Origin: Paragorgia papillata
Lineage: Eukaryota; Cnidaria; Anthozoa; Scleralcyonacea; Coralliidae
Length of the DNA: 64,000 nucleotides
Reading direction: 5' to 3'
Assembly: GCA_035771165.1 (NCBI GenBank)
Contig: JAWNZC010000003.1
Span: 1,174,001-1,238,000, forward strand
Below, one piece after another: positions 22,920 through 34,095 of this stretch. Under the pieces are notes generated by a model. The model worked only from the letters and a program-made list of their open reading frames with translations. It was not told the DNA's origin and made no database searches. A program made the translations under genes and the position numbers. Every line of letters starts with the position of its first letter. The first letter of the stretch is position 1.

Positions 22920-25410
22920 TGAAAAAAATGAGAAGAAGAGTTAACGATAAAAGATTTGTAATGTATAAGTAAAGTGCAATCAGGATCTTAGCACACAACC
23001 CTGGACGCACGTTTCGACCTTCTGAATTGGTCTCATCAGCAAGGATTTGGGGTTGGAAGTCGATGTGATTAAGTAAATAGTTAGACAAGAATAATAACAT
23101 AATAACTATAATAGAGATAAAGTGAGTGCTTATCGAACTTGTTGCTTGCTTTCTTATGGAATCCAACGCGTCTCAGCATCACGGGTTGGGCAGTAAAATG
23201 TAAAAGTTGTCCTTGTCGCAGTGGTATAGCGTAGCCAAGAAAATAAATTGTGCTCCTCTATCGTAAGTCTTCGGATGCGCAATGAGGGCGTACGTATGTA
23301 ACTGCAGGGTTAAGAGGGTTAAGTGTGTTGCGTCATTCGTTACCAGGTTGTAGCTAAAGGCGCGCATGTTTACGTAGGGGGTAGTGGGGATAAGGGGTAA
23401 TCGTAGGGTCATGTAGGGATAACCATGTGTTAGTGAAAGGATTAGTAGTTGTTGAAGTGGTTATGAAAGCAAATTTGACAAAATGAGAGTAAGGGCGTCC
23501 TAAGAGGTAAGTGTTGCAAGTAGATTGTATTTTGGTATATAATTGAAATAGACTGAGGTAACAAGAAGGTGCAAAATTAATTAAGTAAACCATTATATTT
23601 ACAGTGAAGTGTGGATATAGGTAGCATTAAAACCAAGTATTGGTGACTTATATTATTAACAGAATTAAAATTAAAATTGAATGACATGGTTGAAGTTACT
23701 GTCCATCATAATGTGTCTGTTTGAGCGAAATAATGTTAATGTGTGTGTGTGTGTGTGTGTATATGAATTGTTTGGGAAGAAGAGTGATTGTAAAGTAGAA
23801 GGGTGGGGTGACTTGTTATTGAAGAGGAAATATATATTGCATAATGGCCAAGTTGGCGAATATTGTAACCAAACAGAACAAGTAGTGGGTGGGTGGTTTG
23901 TAGTGAAGATAAGGGTCAAGGACAAGGTAGAATTGGTGTTACTGTGATGGTGTACAATTGTAATTTGAGTGACAGAGGTAATTGCTGTCAATTATAAGTA
24001 TGGAATGATTAGGGATAAAGAGAGGACTGTGTGAATGAAAATAGACCGACATAAAAAAGGGAGGTACTGTACTGGGAGGTTAAGGTGTAAAAGGGTATAG
24101 GGCAGGTGGGGTCGGTAGAAAATTATATCATGATTGTATTGGTATATTGGTAGTGGAAAGGGTGTGTAGTATGAGTGGTAGTGGATATGTAGATGTGTGG
24201 TTCACATATTATAAGGAGGTGAAAGGTTGTTTGTGAGGGAATAGTGGTATAGGTAAAGGGTATGTGAGAGTAGTCGTAGTCAAATTTGATAGTTGGGTAG
24301 AATGTGTTGAGATAGTCGAAGAATTGTAGAAGTGCTTCAATTCCATGCGTCCACAAAGCAAAAATGTCATCAATGAATCTTATCCATTCAATTGGAGTAA
24401 GACCATTAGGTGCATTAAGGAGCATTTGATTTTCCAGGACTGACATGAAAATGTTAGCATAAGTGGGGGCCATTGGGGAACCCATGGCTGTGCCATGTAT
24501 TTGTAAGTAGTAGTCATTGTTGAAGGAGAAAAAGTTATTGTTCAGTATAAGTGAAAGTGTGTTGGTGATGTGGTCTATGTTGATGTCAGAAGTATAGTTG
24601 TATTCTTTAAGCATATCAATGCAGGCTTGAATGCCTTCATCATTTGGTATGTTAGTGTACAAACTTTTGACATCTATGGTGATGAGTATAAGTCCAGTAG
24701 GTAAGTTGTTGTTAAGGGAGAAAATACGTTTGAGGAAGTCAGTGGTGTCTTTGATGTAGGAGGGTATGTGGTTCAAAAGTGGTTTGAGGAGGCGATCAGC
24801 ATACTGTGAGAGTCTTACTGTAGGGCCCCCACAACCTGAAATAATGGGTCTACCTGGGATGTTGGGTTTGTGTATTTTGGGGAGAAGGTAAAGTGTTGGT
24901 ATGTTAGTGTTATTTTGTGGGAGGAGGTATTTGCGTGTTGTGTCATCAATGAGTTGGTCGTTGTGCATAAGTGTGACCAAGGCTCTGATTTGTTGTTGTA
25001 TTTGTTGTGTGAGGTCATTTGGTATTTTCTGGTAGTGGCTCGTGTTGTTGAGTTGTTTGTAGGCTTCAGTAAGATAGTCCATTATTGGCCAGATGACAAT
25101 GACTCCACCTTTGTCAGCTGGTTTGACAATGAGATTGTCATTGTTAATAAGTTCAGTGATAGAGTTGGATTGACTTGTTGATATGTTGTGTTTGAGAGGG
25201 TTGTGTGATTGGTTTTAAGGTCATAGTAAACTTGTGAGATGTATTCAAGCAGGTTGGGGTTGTCAGGAGTGGGTGGAGTAAATTGAGTTGGGGTTTTGAA
25301 TGGGTGTCGTGTTGTGTTATTGTTTCCAAAGAGATATTTGGTGTACATGTTGCGTCTGTACTTGAGAAAGGAGTTGTAGATGGTGTTGTAGTGTGTAGGT
25401 TTAGGAGTGG
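22920..25410 (-). mobile_element. Penelope-like element, copy 2 (longer)
   Basis: Minus-strand element. RT begins upstream of 25082 in a shifted frame (VKPADKGGVIVI near 25100) and continues to 24123. The 3' region, 22920-23930, contains a block at about 23010-23060 encoding LADETNSEGRNVRPGLC, which I associate with the region downstream of RT in such elements. No clear GIY-YIG endonuclease was identified. A (TG)n tract lies at 23742-23762. The 5' end abuts the gene duplicate at about 25411. Confidence 0.7.
24123..25082 (-). CDS. Penelope-like reverse transcriptase (partly intact)
   Basis: A 319-residue frame. In order: DYLTEAYKQLNNTSHYQKI (residues 2-20), TLYLLPKIHKPNIPGRPIIS (~63-82), LITIDVKSLYTNIPNDEGI (~130-148, first catalytic Asp), IHGTAMGSPMAPTYANIFM (~193-211) and WIRFIDDIFALW (~226-237, catalytic DD). 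This is the standard Penelope-like RT motif order. The N-terminal KPADKGG motif is in another frame just upstream, and the C-terminus loses the frame after FHLLI, so the protein is not complete. It acts, in intact relatives, in target-primed reverse transcription. Confidence 0.85.
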   Translation of the reverse strand: MDYLTEAYKQLNNTSHYQKIPNDLTQQIQQQIRALVTLMHNDQLIDDTTRKYLLPQNNTNIPTLYLLPKIHKPNIPGRPIISGCGGPTVRLSQYADRLLKPLLNHIPSYIKDTTDFLKRIFSLNNNLPTGLILITIDVKSLYTNIPNDEGIQACIDMLKEYNYTSDINIDHITNTLSLILNNNFFSFNNDYYLQIHGTAMGSPMAPTYANIFMSVLENQMLLNAPNGLTPIEWIRFIDDIFALWTHGIEALLQFFDYLNTFYPTIKFDYDYSHIPFTYTTIPSQTTFHLLIICEPHIYISTTTHTTHPFHYQYTNTIMI

Positions 25411-27111
25411 GAACTCCACATTGGTCCTCTGAACAGGTGGTTAAAGCGATGGCCTAGCTCTTGACACCATAGTTGAATGCCATAATGCATAGTCTCTGGG
25501 CATGGTTATCTTTAAAAAACAATTTTTTTTTATAACAAACAACATAACATGGAACCAGTATAATCCTTGAGATATGAAACATTTCATACTGATACAAAAT
25601 GTACACCTACTTTACAGTGTAACACCTTTCTAACCTGTTGTGAATTTTTGCATGTAAAGAACTCGATTTGGTACTGAACCAATCCAAATGGCATGCAATT
25701 CATTTGCATTAGAGTACCTGAACCATCAGGCCTTTGTTTACCAACATATTTGGCAAATTTAAGCAACAGATTACTTTTTTTGTTCTGTTGTAAATTTTCC
25801 ATTGCCACAAGGGACAGAGAAATGAATTTTGAGGGGTGTGATGTTATTCCTTTCCTTTCAGCAATGTCCAGGAACATCTTGTCTAGCACATCAACTATTT
25901 CATCAACTAGTTCCCAACAAGAGTAGTATCATTCTAATCAAAATAATGAGTGCCCTGGCTCCACTTTTTTCCAGTAGCTTAGAACAATGGTACAATATTG
26001 AGTCCACAGTGTTGTCTTCTACATGAGGGACATCAGTAGAAGTAGATGGTGTGCTGTCAGAGTTCATAATGGTTTCACATTCATAATCAATGCCATATTC
26101 CTGCTCCACTGCTTCTGTTCCTTTTTTTTGCAACACATTGACAACTCTTGATCGAACAGCATGTGCTGGACAACAAATGAACATAATTTTTCTACGTTAA
26201 TATTATTTACAATACGAGTGGTCATGTTGTTCTCAGATTATTTGAGAAAAGGCTCAATTTCAGTGTGCCAGACAAACCTTGTTTGTAAGTAAATTATTCA
26301 TTATTGGTCTATAAACTCTATTACTATATAACAGAACTCTAACAGGTTAAGGTATACAGTACTAGTATTCGATATACATGCACAGATTAAAAATTAATTT
26401 CTTTTCAATCTTCTTCGTGAATAAACATTAGCAATATTTGTGAACATGCAGCAATTAGCAATATTCCATGCTCTCTGACAGTGTACATATTTATAATGAT
26501 ATTTATCAAAATAAGAGAATAAAGGTTGAATCAAACCGACCTCGACAAAAACGTTCACCAGAATTATTCTTAACACACTTAAAGGACATGAAATATTGCA
26601 AAGAATGTGATCTTTATTACTGCTAGTTCAGAAAGAAAACGGCACCAAATTATTTTAAAAATTAGCAAAAATGTTCACCTGTTCTTTCAGATTCTCCACA
26701 TGTCTCTTTAACAAAATGAGCAGCATTTTCCCAGTAAGGATGTTGCTTTCGCAGTGAAGGCCACTCACTTTCTGTTTCTTGAAGATCTTTGTGCAACGCA
26801 ATGAATCGGACAAGAGCGATATCTTCTTGCTTTGACCAAGCACCTTGCCTTACTTTGCGTTTGGCCTCGAATGATGTCGAAGCTGAAGGGCTTTCTCTGA
26901 CCTATAGAAAACAAAATACGAAACATTGAGTACATTTTGACTTAAACTAAAACTGTTACTAGATTGTGGATTACCTTCTCATTCGAAGAACCAACTGGAA
27001 ATATCGATCGGAATATCCGTGTTCGTTTGGAGGAACTAGTCTTGTTTGCTTCTCTTTGTGCGGAGTATCTCCTGTTGAAATGTGTGGCCTCTTGTTATCT
27101 TTCGTTGCCAT
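25411..27111 (-). pseudogene. Spliced gene remnant with SANT/Myb-like segment, copy 2
   Basis: Near-identical duplicate of 15.95-17.94 kb, in the same orientation. It keeps the same splice sites and the WSKQE..ALVRFIALH segment (about 26750-26870). Exon 1 (from 27111 down) lacks the 19-bp duplication of copy 1 but has its own 4-bp deletion near 27000, so each copy is frameshifted independently. An 11-bp insertion lies in the last recognisable exon near 25490. Copy 1 and copy 2 share all introns, so this is DNA-level duplication and not retroposition. The duplicated block continues to about 27422. Confidence 0.6.
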
Positions 27112-27423
27112 AATACCCAAATTTCAACGGAAAATTTCGCGACGAAAACGTGGAGCCTTAAGGAGCCTTTTTATAACTTCAGACGAGATAAATATGTTCA
27201 TGGGTTGTCAAAGGAACAGACCTGAACAAGGTTGTGGAAACAGCAACTTTTATCCATGATAACAGCGTCGTTTTAGCGTGATGAAGTAACATGCAAGAAC
27301 ATGGTTGTTCTGACATGGTTGTTCGGGCATGATATCAATGCTGTTTTTGTCTGTTTAAATCGAGAATTTTTCGCGTTTTTTACGCGTTTTCCCCCGTGTA
27401 TCGTGTAGTATCGCGCGGTTTTG

Positions 27424-27443
27424 CAGGGGCGGATTTAATATAC
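27424..27443. repeat. Second copy of a 20-bp hAT-like terminus
   Basis: CAGGGGCGGATTTAATATAC is an exact repeat of 22458-22477 in the same orientation. After base 20 the sequence differs and becomes coding-like. See findings. Confidence 0.7.
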
Positions 27444-28339
27444 TCTTTTCAGGATATTGATCTGGATATTAGTCTTGAAAAGTTCAGAGAATTGTTACTT
27501 GGTAGGAAACTGGAATCTGCTTGCCCCTTTGATTTCACTTTCAATAACACACATATCTCTTCAAAGCAAGAGAGTTTTGTGCGACTACGGGAAATGGCAA
27601 ATCAATCAGAAACTGGAACCGTTTTTTTAAAAGTTTTTATTAGATTCCGAGCGAAACGACCTAGTACCTCGGACGGTAGTGCAACTGTCGGAAAACAACA
27701 GCGCTTAAACCGGACATCAGATGATTCAAAAGCGTCTAAAAAGGGGTTGCGAATTTACAGTGATGATGAAATTAACATGCCATCCATCTCTGATTTCGAA
27801 CGCGAGAAGCGAATATTTTGGAACACACTGGCAGCCAAGCTCGAGATACATCCTACCTACAGTTGTTGGACCATACAAGAAAAGCACGGTATACTTGATA
27901 CTGAATGGACTCTGAAATTTACAGAGTTGCTGAAAGTTGAAGCAAAGCAGATGGGCATCTGGTTAACGAATTTGACGATGACAATGGATGTCAACACCTA
28001 AGTAACATGGTCAAGAATCTGGATAAGCTTGCAAGAGTAGATTTTGAACAAAAGGCATGTTATAAGAGAATTGAGAGATTGAACAGTGTTACTATTAAAG
28101 ATGAAGAAATAAAAAAGAGCATCGAAGCGGAAGAAAATACTTTACACGACTTGTTCAGCAAGTTGAAGCTTTCTCAGTCAGACCTCGTAAAATGCCTAAA
28201 AAGGATTAAGTCACTTGAAAAGGAAACTTCCGTTAGTTGTAATGAAGTTGAAAAAGGTATATGTGAGGACCTGACACTTGAACAAACTGAAGAAATTGCA
28301 GATAAAATAAAAGAAGAAGATGAAATACAATCTGACTGA
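27444..28339 (+). pseudogene. Coiled-coil protein fragment, frameshifted
   Basis: An open frame from before 27444 to 28001 encodes a helical N-terminal part (DISLEKFRELLLGRK; LRIYSDDEINMPS; a Trp-containing FWNTLAAKLEIHP). At about 27955 the frame shifts by one base and continues as HLVNEFDDDNG, joining the 28007-28339 frame, which is a predicted coiled coil rich in Lys/Glu/Leu (KSIEAEENTLHDLFSKLKLS) with an acidic end. No family is recognised. Its strand and position suggest that it may be the 5' part of the multi-module gene at 29.4-37.1 kb. Confidence 0.45.
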
Positions 28340-29344
28340 AGAAGTTAGCAACGTTTCCAGCAGTTATCGGGCACTCTTTGATTCAGCTGAGATTTCCGCT
28401 TATTATTTGCTCGGTTGTGTGAACACATGCATCACCTGACCTCTTACTATTAATTTTATACTTGTTGTAAGGTGCGCGATGACATGCAGTTTTTTTGTTT
28501 GACTTGGCGGCACATTTGTACATGTTTAGAACTTTACTTTATGTGAAATATTATGCTTTATTTTTGAGTCTTCAGTCACTGTTTTGCAGACACATCTATC
28601 TATCTATCGTATAAAAATATTTTTTATCAGAACAGACTATGAAAGTTTTTTTTGGGGGGGTTTGGTTTACTCTTAAAGTTTTGCAAAGAAAATATGGCAC
28701 TTTCATAAAAATTATGTACTTTTACCGGCATAGGAACATATGTTTGAGATGGTAAAGTTTACCATATCAAACATGCATGCATTATGCTCCTATATAGCTA
28801 TGTTGGTTATTAGATCTTATCAGATTCTTAGTACACATATCACAATATACAGAAACATGACCCATTGACTCATAAGTGTTATGCCAAAATTAGAAATAAC
28901 ACGTTTAACATTAGCTTTCAAGCAAAGCCTTACACTAGAACGCAAGGTATATAAGATCAATTACCTTTTGGATTACAGAACACGTCTTCTCCAATTTGGT
29001 AGTAAGACACAATCCGGGTGCAGGGCAAAAGAAAAGAAATTAAAGGTCATGAACCACTTGTCCTTTTGGACAACCATCATAAAAAATTTAGTTGTTAGTC
29101 GAAGCCAAAAAGTATACTTGCTCCAATTAAAACAATTATTTCAGTGTTTGTTGTTTCCAAGCATTTAGAAATGTGCTTGTCCAACGGACAAGCCATGTCG
29201 AGGATTTTTTCGTCCAAATTGAATCTATAATTATCTCGGACAATCGGACTGGGTTTTGGTGCACCCTACGGGTGATACTAAAATGTTATACAAACTAACC
29301 AAATAAGTGGAATTTTTATAACTGTTAATTTGGAAAATTACTAA
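28340..29344. other. Non-coding gap between coding blocks
   Basis: AT-rich, with a short (ATCT)n at 28587-28605 and a G-run at 28650-28660. The 95-codon frame at 28881-29168 shows no motifs. Pairs of CTTGTCC..GGACAA around 29057-29195 hint at a small inverted-repeat relic. Confidence 0.4.
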
Positions 29345-29354
29345 AGAACAAAGC

Positions 29355-29906
29355 AGAGATCTATTTGAGAAAGATTTAGCACCTAGACCAGACTTGGCTG
29401 CTTATTACTACCAGTTACCGCTATGAATTATCGCATATTTTCAACGTCCCTAATTATGACGTTTATATCCGATGCACATAATACACCCACTGCAGAACTA
29501 CAAGCATATTTCGACAACTCCTTCAAGACTTTTGTTCAAATATGGCTAGTTTTACTCTTCCATCCGAATTACAGGTTCGCGAAGATTTGTCTTTGCTACA
29601 TAAAGCTATAAGTCAAAGCAATCAAGATGTTGTTGTTTTCCTCAAGGAAAACTACGAGCATTATTTACCACTAGGCGTGTTTAAAGGCAACAGTAATGGT
29701 TTGAAACGTGACTTGTTGTCAACATTCATTCTACCGAGAGACACACCAAGAAATCTAGTACCGGTCAAAACCACTGGAAATGGAGATTGTCTTTACAATA
29801 TTGTTTCATTATTTTTAACTGGAAACGAGAGGTTAAGTGAGATTCTTCGTCTGCTCACAGCAACAGAAATCTATTTACATTCAAGATTCTAGGCAGACCA
29901 TCCAAG
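29355..29906 (+). pseudogene. OTU-like cysteine protease segment, N-terminal exon
   Basis: Coding blocks include RDLFEKDLAPRPDLAAYYYQ (29364-29423, another frame) and SFTLPSELQVREDLSLLHKA (from 29545). The OTU core is VKTTGNGDCLYNIVSLFLTG at about 29767-29826; GNGDC carries the candidate catalytic Cys. After LLTATEIYLHSRF a TAG replaces a Tyr-like codon (29889-29892), then ADHP leads to a canonical donor CAAG|GTAAAG at 29906/29907. The frame is phase 2 and joins properly to the exon at 32745. OTU peptidases remove ubiquitin-like modifiers; this copy has at least one stop. Confidence 0.6.
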
Positions 29907-31631
29907 GTAAAGAAATAAGATAGTTTGTTTATCAATTTGTTAAATTATATGTAGTTTGCAGCTAGCTTGGTAGTTGGTGTAAAGACCTGACGGTTGCCGA
30001 CATGTGCGTGAAACTCCGAGTAACCGACAAAGATAACATTTTAAAGTTTACATTTCCCTTTACTGAATATGGTATTCAGGTATTGGGTATATATACATAA
30101 TCAAAAGCCAGCTCGACATAAAGTGAAGGAAGTCAAACAAACATCCAAAAAATACTTTTTTATTTAGCAAAAAATTACGTTTATGGAACCATATATTTCA
30201 AAAATCATCAATAATTCATAAGGGAAACACAAAGTCGAACTCAAAAATGTCTTTCTGATTTTCGGGCTTAAACAACGTTGATTTAAAAAAAACAACAAAC
30301 CCTGCGCCAATGAACTATGTAATGTTTGAAGCCATTCAAAACATCGCCGCACGTGTTTTATCAGAACTAAAACAAAGCAAAATTAGCCGCCATTTGGTTT
30401 TGCTGAGAGCAGGGCCGTCCTCAGAAAATCCTGTAGGGGGGGTGGTACGCTCAATTTTGCCGAGTGTCTCATAATCGTCACTCGTCAGTACTAGTATTCG
30501 CCGAGACTGACCGCTGGTGGGTGCCGACTGCCGACTGAAATCTCTTGTCTGCCGACTATAGAACAAATAAAGCAATTCCCCCCCCCCCCAACCCCCCCCC
30601 TACACACACCCCCCCTAGCTGGCTGAGAGGTGACTAGTGCAGGATATCCCCACATGGCGCAAAAAAATCACAAGGCGCCAAAAAAGCACATGACGCCAAG
30701 TCTCACTATTCAGAATCACGCTTTTAATATTCTAGTCATATGCGCAACAAAAGCAGGTGCTAAAGTCGAACTTTAACACACAACTTTCAGATTTCCTGGC
30801 CGCATCTCTTTGGTTTTTACACACATCCTCATATGTCATCGAGCCAAGGGAACAAACTTTTAATACAGTTTTTTTTCTTTATTTGAGTGAAAGTGTGACA
30901 CGACTTCAAACGTCTCAACCTTATACACCGCGTTTCCTATTTTTGTCATCTGACTGTTGAGGAAGTGTATAGAATTGTTTACTAGGTTTTAGGGTGTAAA
31001 CCACAAGATTTACGCTACGACAGTTAAGTTCCGATGACGCGAGGGAAAAGGATATAACCTCATAAGATTATGTTTGTTAGATAGTTAGTTACCACAATAT
31101 TGTCACAACATCGTTAAAGTGCGTTTCAGCAACTGCAACTTTTGTTATTGCCAGGCAATTGCTGGCAGTTAGATTACTTAGATAAATAGAGAAAAACAAT
31201 TGTAGTAAATAAGAAATGAACTCAGTTGTGCTTGATCATGTATGACGTTCATACATAAGCGAGAGCAAAAACGTTGTAAAGATAGATCGAATTAGACTGA
31301 AAATGAATGTGATTAAATAAAAGGAAACGAAAGAAAGATACAGTCCCTGAATTGTGTGGACCAGCGCGCGAGAGAAGATTCCTCTTTACAGAGTGGGGAA
31401 ATTCTCGACACCGACTAAACATTCCTCTCGAACTCGGTTTTCAAGATCAAATATTTCATTTGGTTCTAGTCTTACTTTAAAGTCAACTGACCCTTTTTGC
31501 TGCATGGTGAGATTTAAAATAAACCAAAACTGGCTGTAACTTTGTTCGCATGGCGAGATGACTCATTAAAGAGAAGCGACCAGGAAATCTGACAGTTGGT
31601 GTTATAATCCCACTTGAGCACCTACTTTAGT

Positions 31632-31863
31632 GATAGATAATGGAGAGAACTGGATAGGAAACTTACGAAACCTGAAACTATGTTTGCACAACTTGCTATG
31701 GTAATTATACACTTATAAGGAGCTAATTGCACTGTGGGACCACGCGTTAGGTGATTTAGCTGCTTATAAGTGTATAATTACCTTAGCAAGTTGTGCAAAC
31801 ACCGTTTCCGGTTTCGTAACATCGTTTTAATTTTCCTATCCAGTCCCCCTTCCATTATCTATG
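31632..31863. mobile_element. Palindromic MITE, 232 bp, 7-bp target duplication
   Basis: The two halves are inverted repeats over nearly the whole length: GATAATGGAGAG, CTGGATAGGAAA, TTTGCACAACTTGCTA and TAATTATACACTTATAAG all return in reverse complement. The centre (about 31722-31752) contains GGGACCACGCGTTAGG. CTTTAGT lies on both sides (31625-31631 and 31864-31870). It has no coding capacity. The superfamily is uncertain. Confidence 0.75.
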
Positions 31864-32029
31864 CTTTAGTTTATATTAAATTATGATTCTGAACAGTAAA
31901 AAGCCATGCATGTGCACTGTGTATGTGTTTCGTTAAGATTCGCAAAGCGGCAACTATTTGAAAATTATAACGTACATCGTCTGATGCAAAACAGTATAAT
32001 ATTTTTGGTATAAGGGTTCTCGCGTGTGT

Positions 32030-32045
32030 GTGTATATATATATAC

Positions 32046-32102
<57 letters not shown>
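32030..32102. repeat. (TG)n/(TA)n microsatellite
   Basis: A short TG tract leads into roughly 60 bp of TA repeat with two ACATATA interruptions. It abuts the hairpin element that begins at 32104. Confidence 0.9.
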
Positions 32103-32103
<1 letters not shown>

Positions 32104-32108
<5 letters not shown>

Positions 32109-32206
32109 TTACAGAATGAGTGGCCGTTCTGTATCGGAGTATACAGACACGAGGCGAAGCCGAGTGCCTGTATCCCGATACAGAACGGACACGAATTCTG
32201 TAAATG
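32104..32206. mobile_element. Hairpin (palindromic) element
   Basis: ATTTACAGAAT..GTCCGTTCTGTATCGG on the left returns as reverse complement on the right (CCGATACAGAACGGAC..GAATTCTGTAAAT). The tip is GAGGCGAAGCCGAG. It has the same architecture as hairpins at 49.9, 53.9, 56.2 and 62.7 kb. No coding. Confidence 0.65.
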
Positions 32207-32744
32207 ACTTCTAAAACGATCCGGTTTGGTAAATTCATTGGCGTAGTAATTTTTCTAAAAAACGTTGTCTAAGTCGAGAAAATCAAAGCTAAAGTTTATG
32301 TAAATTAAGATGAATCTGTATCACATATACAGACACTCATTAAACATGGATTTTCTTTGTGTTTTCCTCATGAATTATTAATGAGTTTTGTATGTATGTA
32401 TATGTATGTATATACTGTATTTCATAAAAAACCACTTCAGAAAATTGAATGAGTGTATATAGTGTTCGAAGCAACAGCTCCCCACGTTGTTAAAATTTGA
32501 AAACGCTTAGAATGACATTATATACGGAACGAGGACGGCGTTGTCATTAGACGTATATATACTCTTACTCGTAGCCATAGGACTAATTGTTTCACAGTTA
32601 TATCCTCAGAGAAATATCACGTGAAACATGAAAAGAAAATTTCCTGATTTTTCGTTTTATTTATTATTGCACTTTTGTTTATGTGACAATTCCTAGTCTA
32701 ATAGATCTCTAACCCATAACTTTGCATTTCATCTTTTACGGTAG

Positions 32745-33928
32745 ATTAAGTGAGGCAGAAACTCACTATAGCAAAACCACTCGCTTTGTCATGTCTTTCT
32801 CTATTGACGTCCCGGATGGTAACAACAAAATTAAATGCTTACAGCAGCAATCTATCCATACATGTGGTCTTAAAAATTGGTCTGGACTAGTTCATATAAT
32901 GGCACTATCATCTGTACTAAGACGACCTATTTTTTCTGTTTACCCTGCGGCAAGTCCAGCCATACGATCGTTTTTTCATGGGTTAATACGTCCGCGCGAT
33001 TCAAACACCACCAAAAGTGTTGATCTTTACATCATATTCACCAGAGATAGCGCTCTTGATAACAAAAAGGCCGCCGCGTTTCAACCGAATAATTTTTGTC
33101 CTTTGCTCGTAAACAATGACAACGATGGTTTTTCCTTGAACGCAAGCGAATTTCCTCCATTGGCATTGGATTCCGAAAACCATGTGAATGATGGTTTCTC
33201 GTTACAAGAAAGCGAATTTCCCTCATTGAGTTCCGAAAGTCAGCAACAGAAAAATAATTTATTGTTTTCCTTTAAGCAACCACGAAAAAAAATGTTCTGT
33301 TGAACAGCCAATTAGAAAGAAGACAGATAAAATGTTGCATGATACTCCACCTCGTTTCATTTTTAGCAGTGCGTCTTCATCCCAACCTAGTAGTTGTCAT
33401 GCAGATTCGACAAGCGTAAGTAGTGCTGACAAGCAGTGCTTTACTAATCAAAGTCATGAAATTATACCGGAACTCTTCACAAAATGTCTTTCGCGATCTT
33501 GGTACGACAAAAAAGGCCAAGAATGGTTTGAAGAAAGCAAAAGTGAAAACTGCCAATCACTTATACACCTGTCTCTGCCATGTGTTTCCCGAAAATGGTA
33601 TGACAGCATTGGGGGGAAACTGTCATTCAAATCTGATAGCGAAGAAAATAAATGGTTAGGAAAAATTTCAAATGAAGGTAATATTAGCGAAGCAAACTTA
33701 AATTACGAGAACACAAATTTACAGTTAAATTTAAAGTCAGTAAGCAAAAAGTGGTATGGGAGGCGTGGTCGACTAGCTTCCAAGAACTGGGGACGGTCAT
33801 CTGTTAAAGAAAAAGAAGAGAACTCAAGAGAGAACAACACGGCTATTGGGTCAATAGAAGAAAACATGGAAAACATTTTAAAAGAGCTATCAAAAAACAA
33901 CTACGTTCAAAAGAAAAGCAGAGCTTGA
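32745..33928 (+). pseudogene. OTU-like segment, C-terminal exon, plus SxxWY repeats
   Basis: The acceptor ACGGTAG at 32744 joins in phase with the exon ending at 29906. First comes the second half of the OTU-like fold: WSGLVHIMALSSVLRRPIFS, VYPAASPAIRSFFHG and FQPNNFCPLL, the last being where relatives usually have a His before a hydrophobic pair; here it is Asn. Next are two repeats of NDGFSL-x2-SEFP. A run of eight A near 33286-33293 shifts the frame from 33303 into the 33332-33928 frame. That frame has three spaced copies of a motif: CLSRSWYDKKG, CVSRKWYDSIGG and SVSKKWYGRRG. The function of this motif is unknown. It is followed by a frameshifted acidic segment and a donor (TTG|GTAAGT) near 34050. 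Confidence 0.55.
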
Positions 33929-34095
33929 AGGCTCGCTTGCTGTGGGAGAAATAATAAAATCAACAGCTGTAATTTCTACCCAAGAGGCCGGGAAAGTGTA
34001 CATTTCTGCAAAATGCGAGAAAGAAAACAGTAAAATGACCTCATATTTGGTAAGTTTTTTTGGCAAGTACTTAAATATAGTGCAATTCTACCTTC

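Larger units (their letters stand above)
29907..32744 (+). other. Intron of the OTU-like gene, full of small elements
   Basis: The intron is bounded by GTAAAG and ACGGTAG. It holds a C-rich tract (30578-30620), a GGCGCCAAAAAAG-type repeat near 30655-30700, a 232-bp palindromic MITE (31632-31863), a (TA)n tract and a hairpin element near 32.1 kb. The flanking sequences are coding in the same strand and phase, which supports it being a real intron enlarged by insertions. Confidence 0.5.

Noticed and set aside
23671..23991. 106-codon frame on the minus strand with a His-Thr run
   Set aside because: The run is the (TG)n microsatellite. The rest is the frameshifted tail of the Penelope-like element.
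30408..30620. CAGGGCCGTCC at 30408 as a hAT terminus
   Set aside because: A matching right end and target duplication were not found; the C-rich tract at 30578-30620 makes matches unreliable.
32026..32238. ORFs with Tyr-Ile repeats on both strands
   Set aside because: They translate the (TA)n microsatellite.
33001..33226. Minus-strand ORFs over the OTU-like exon
   Set aside because: They are shadows of the plus-strand coding exon.
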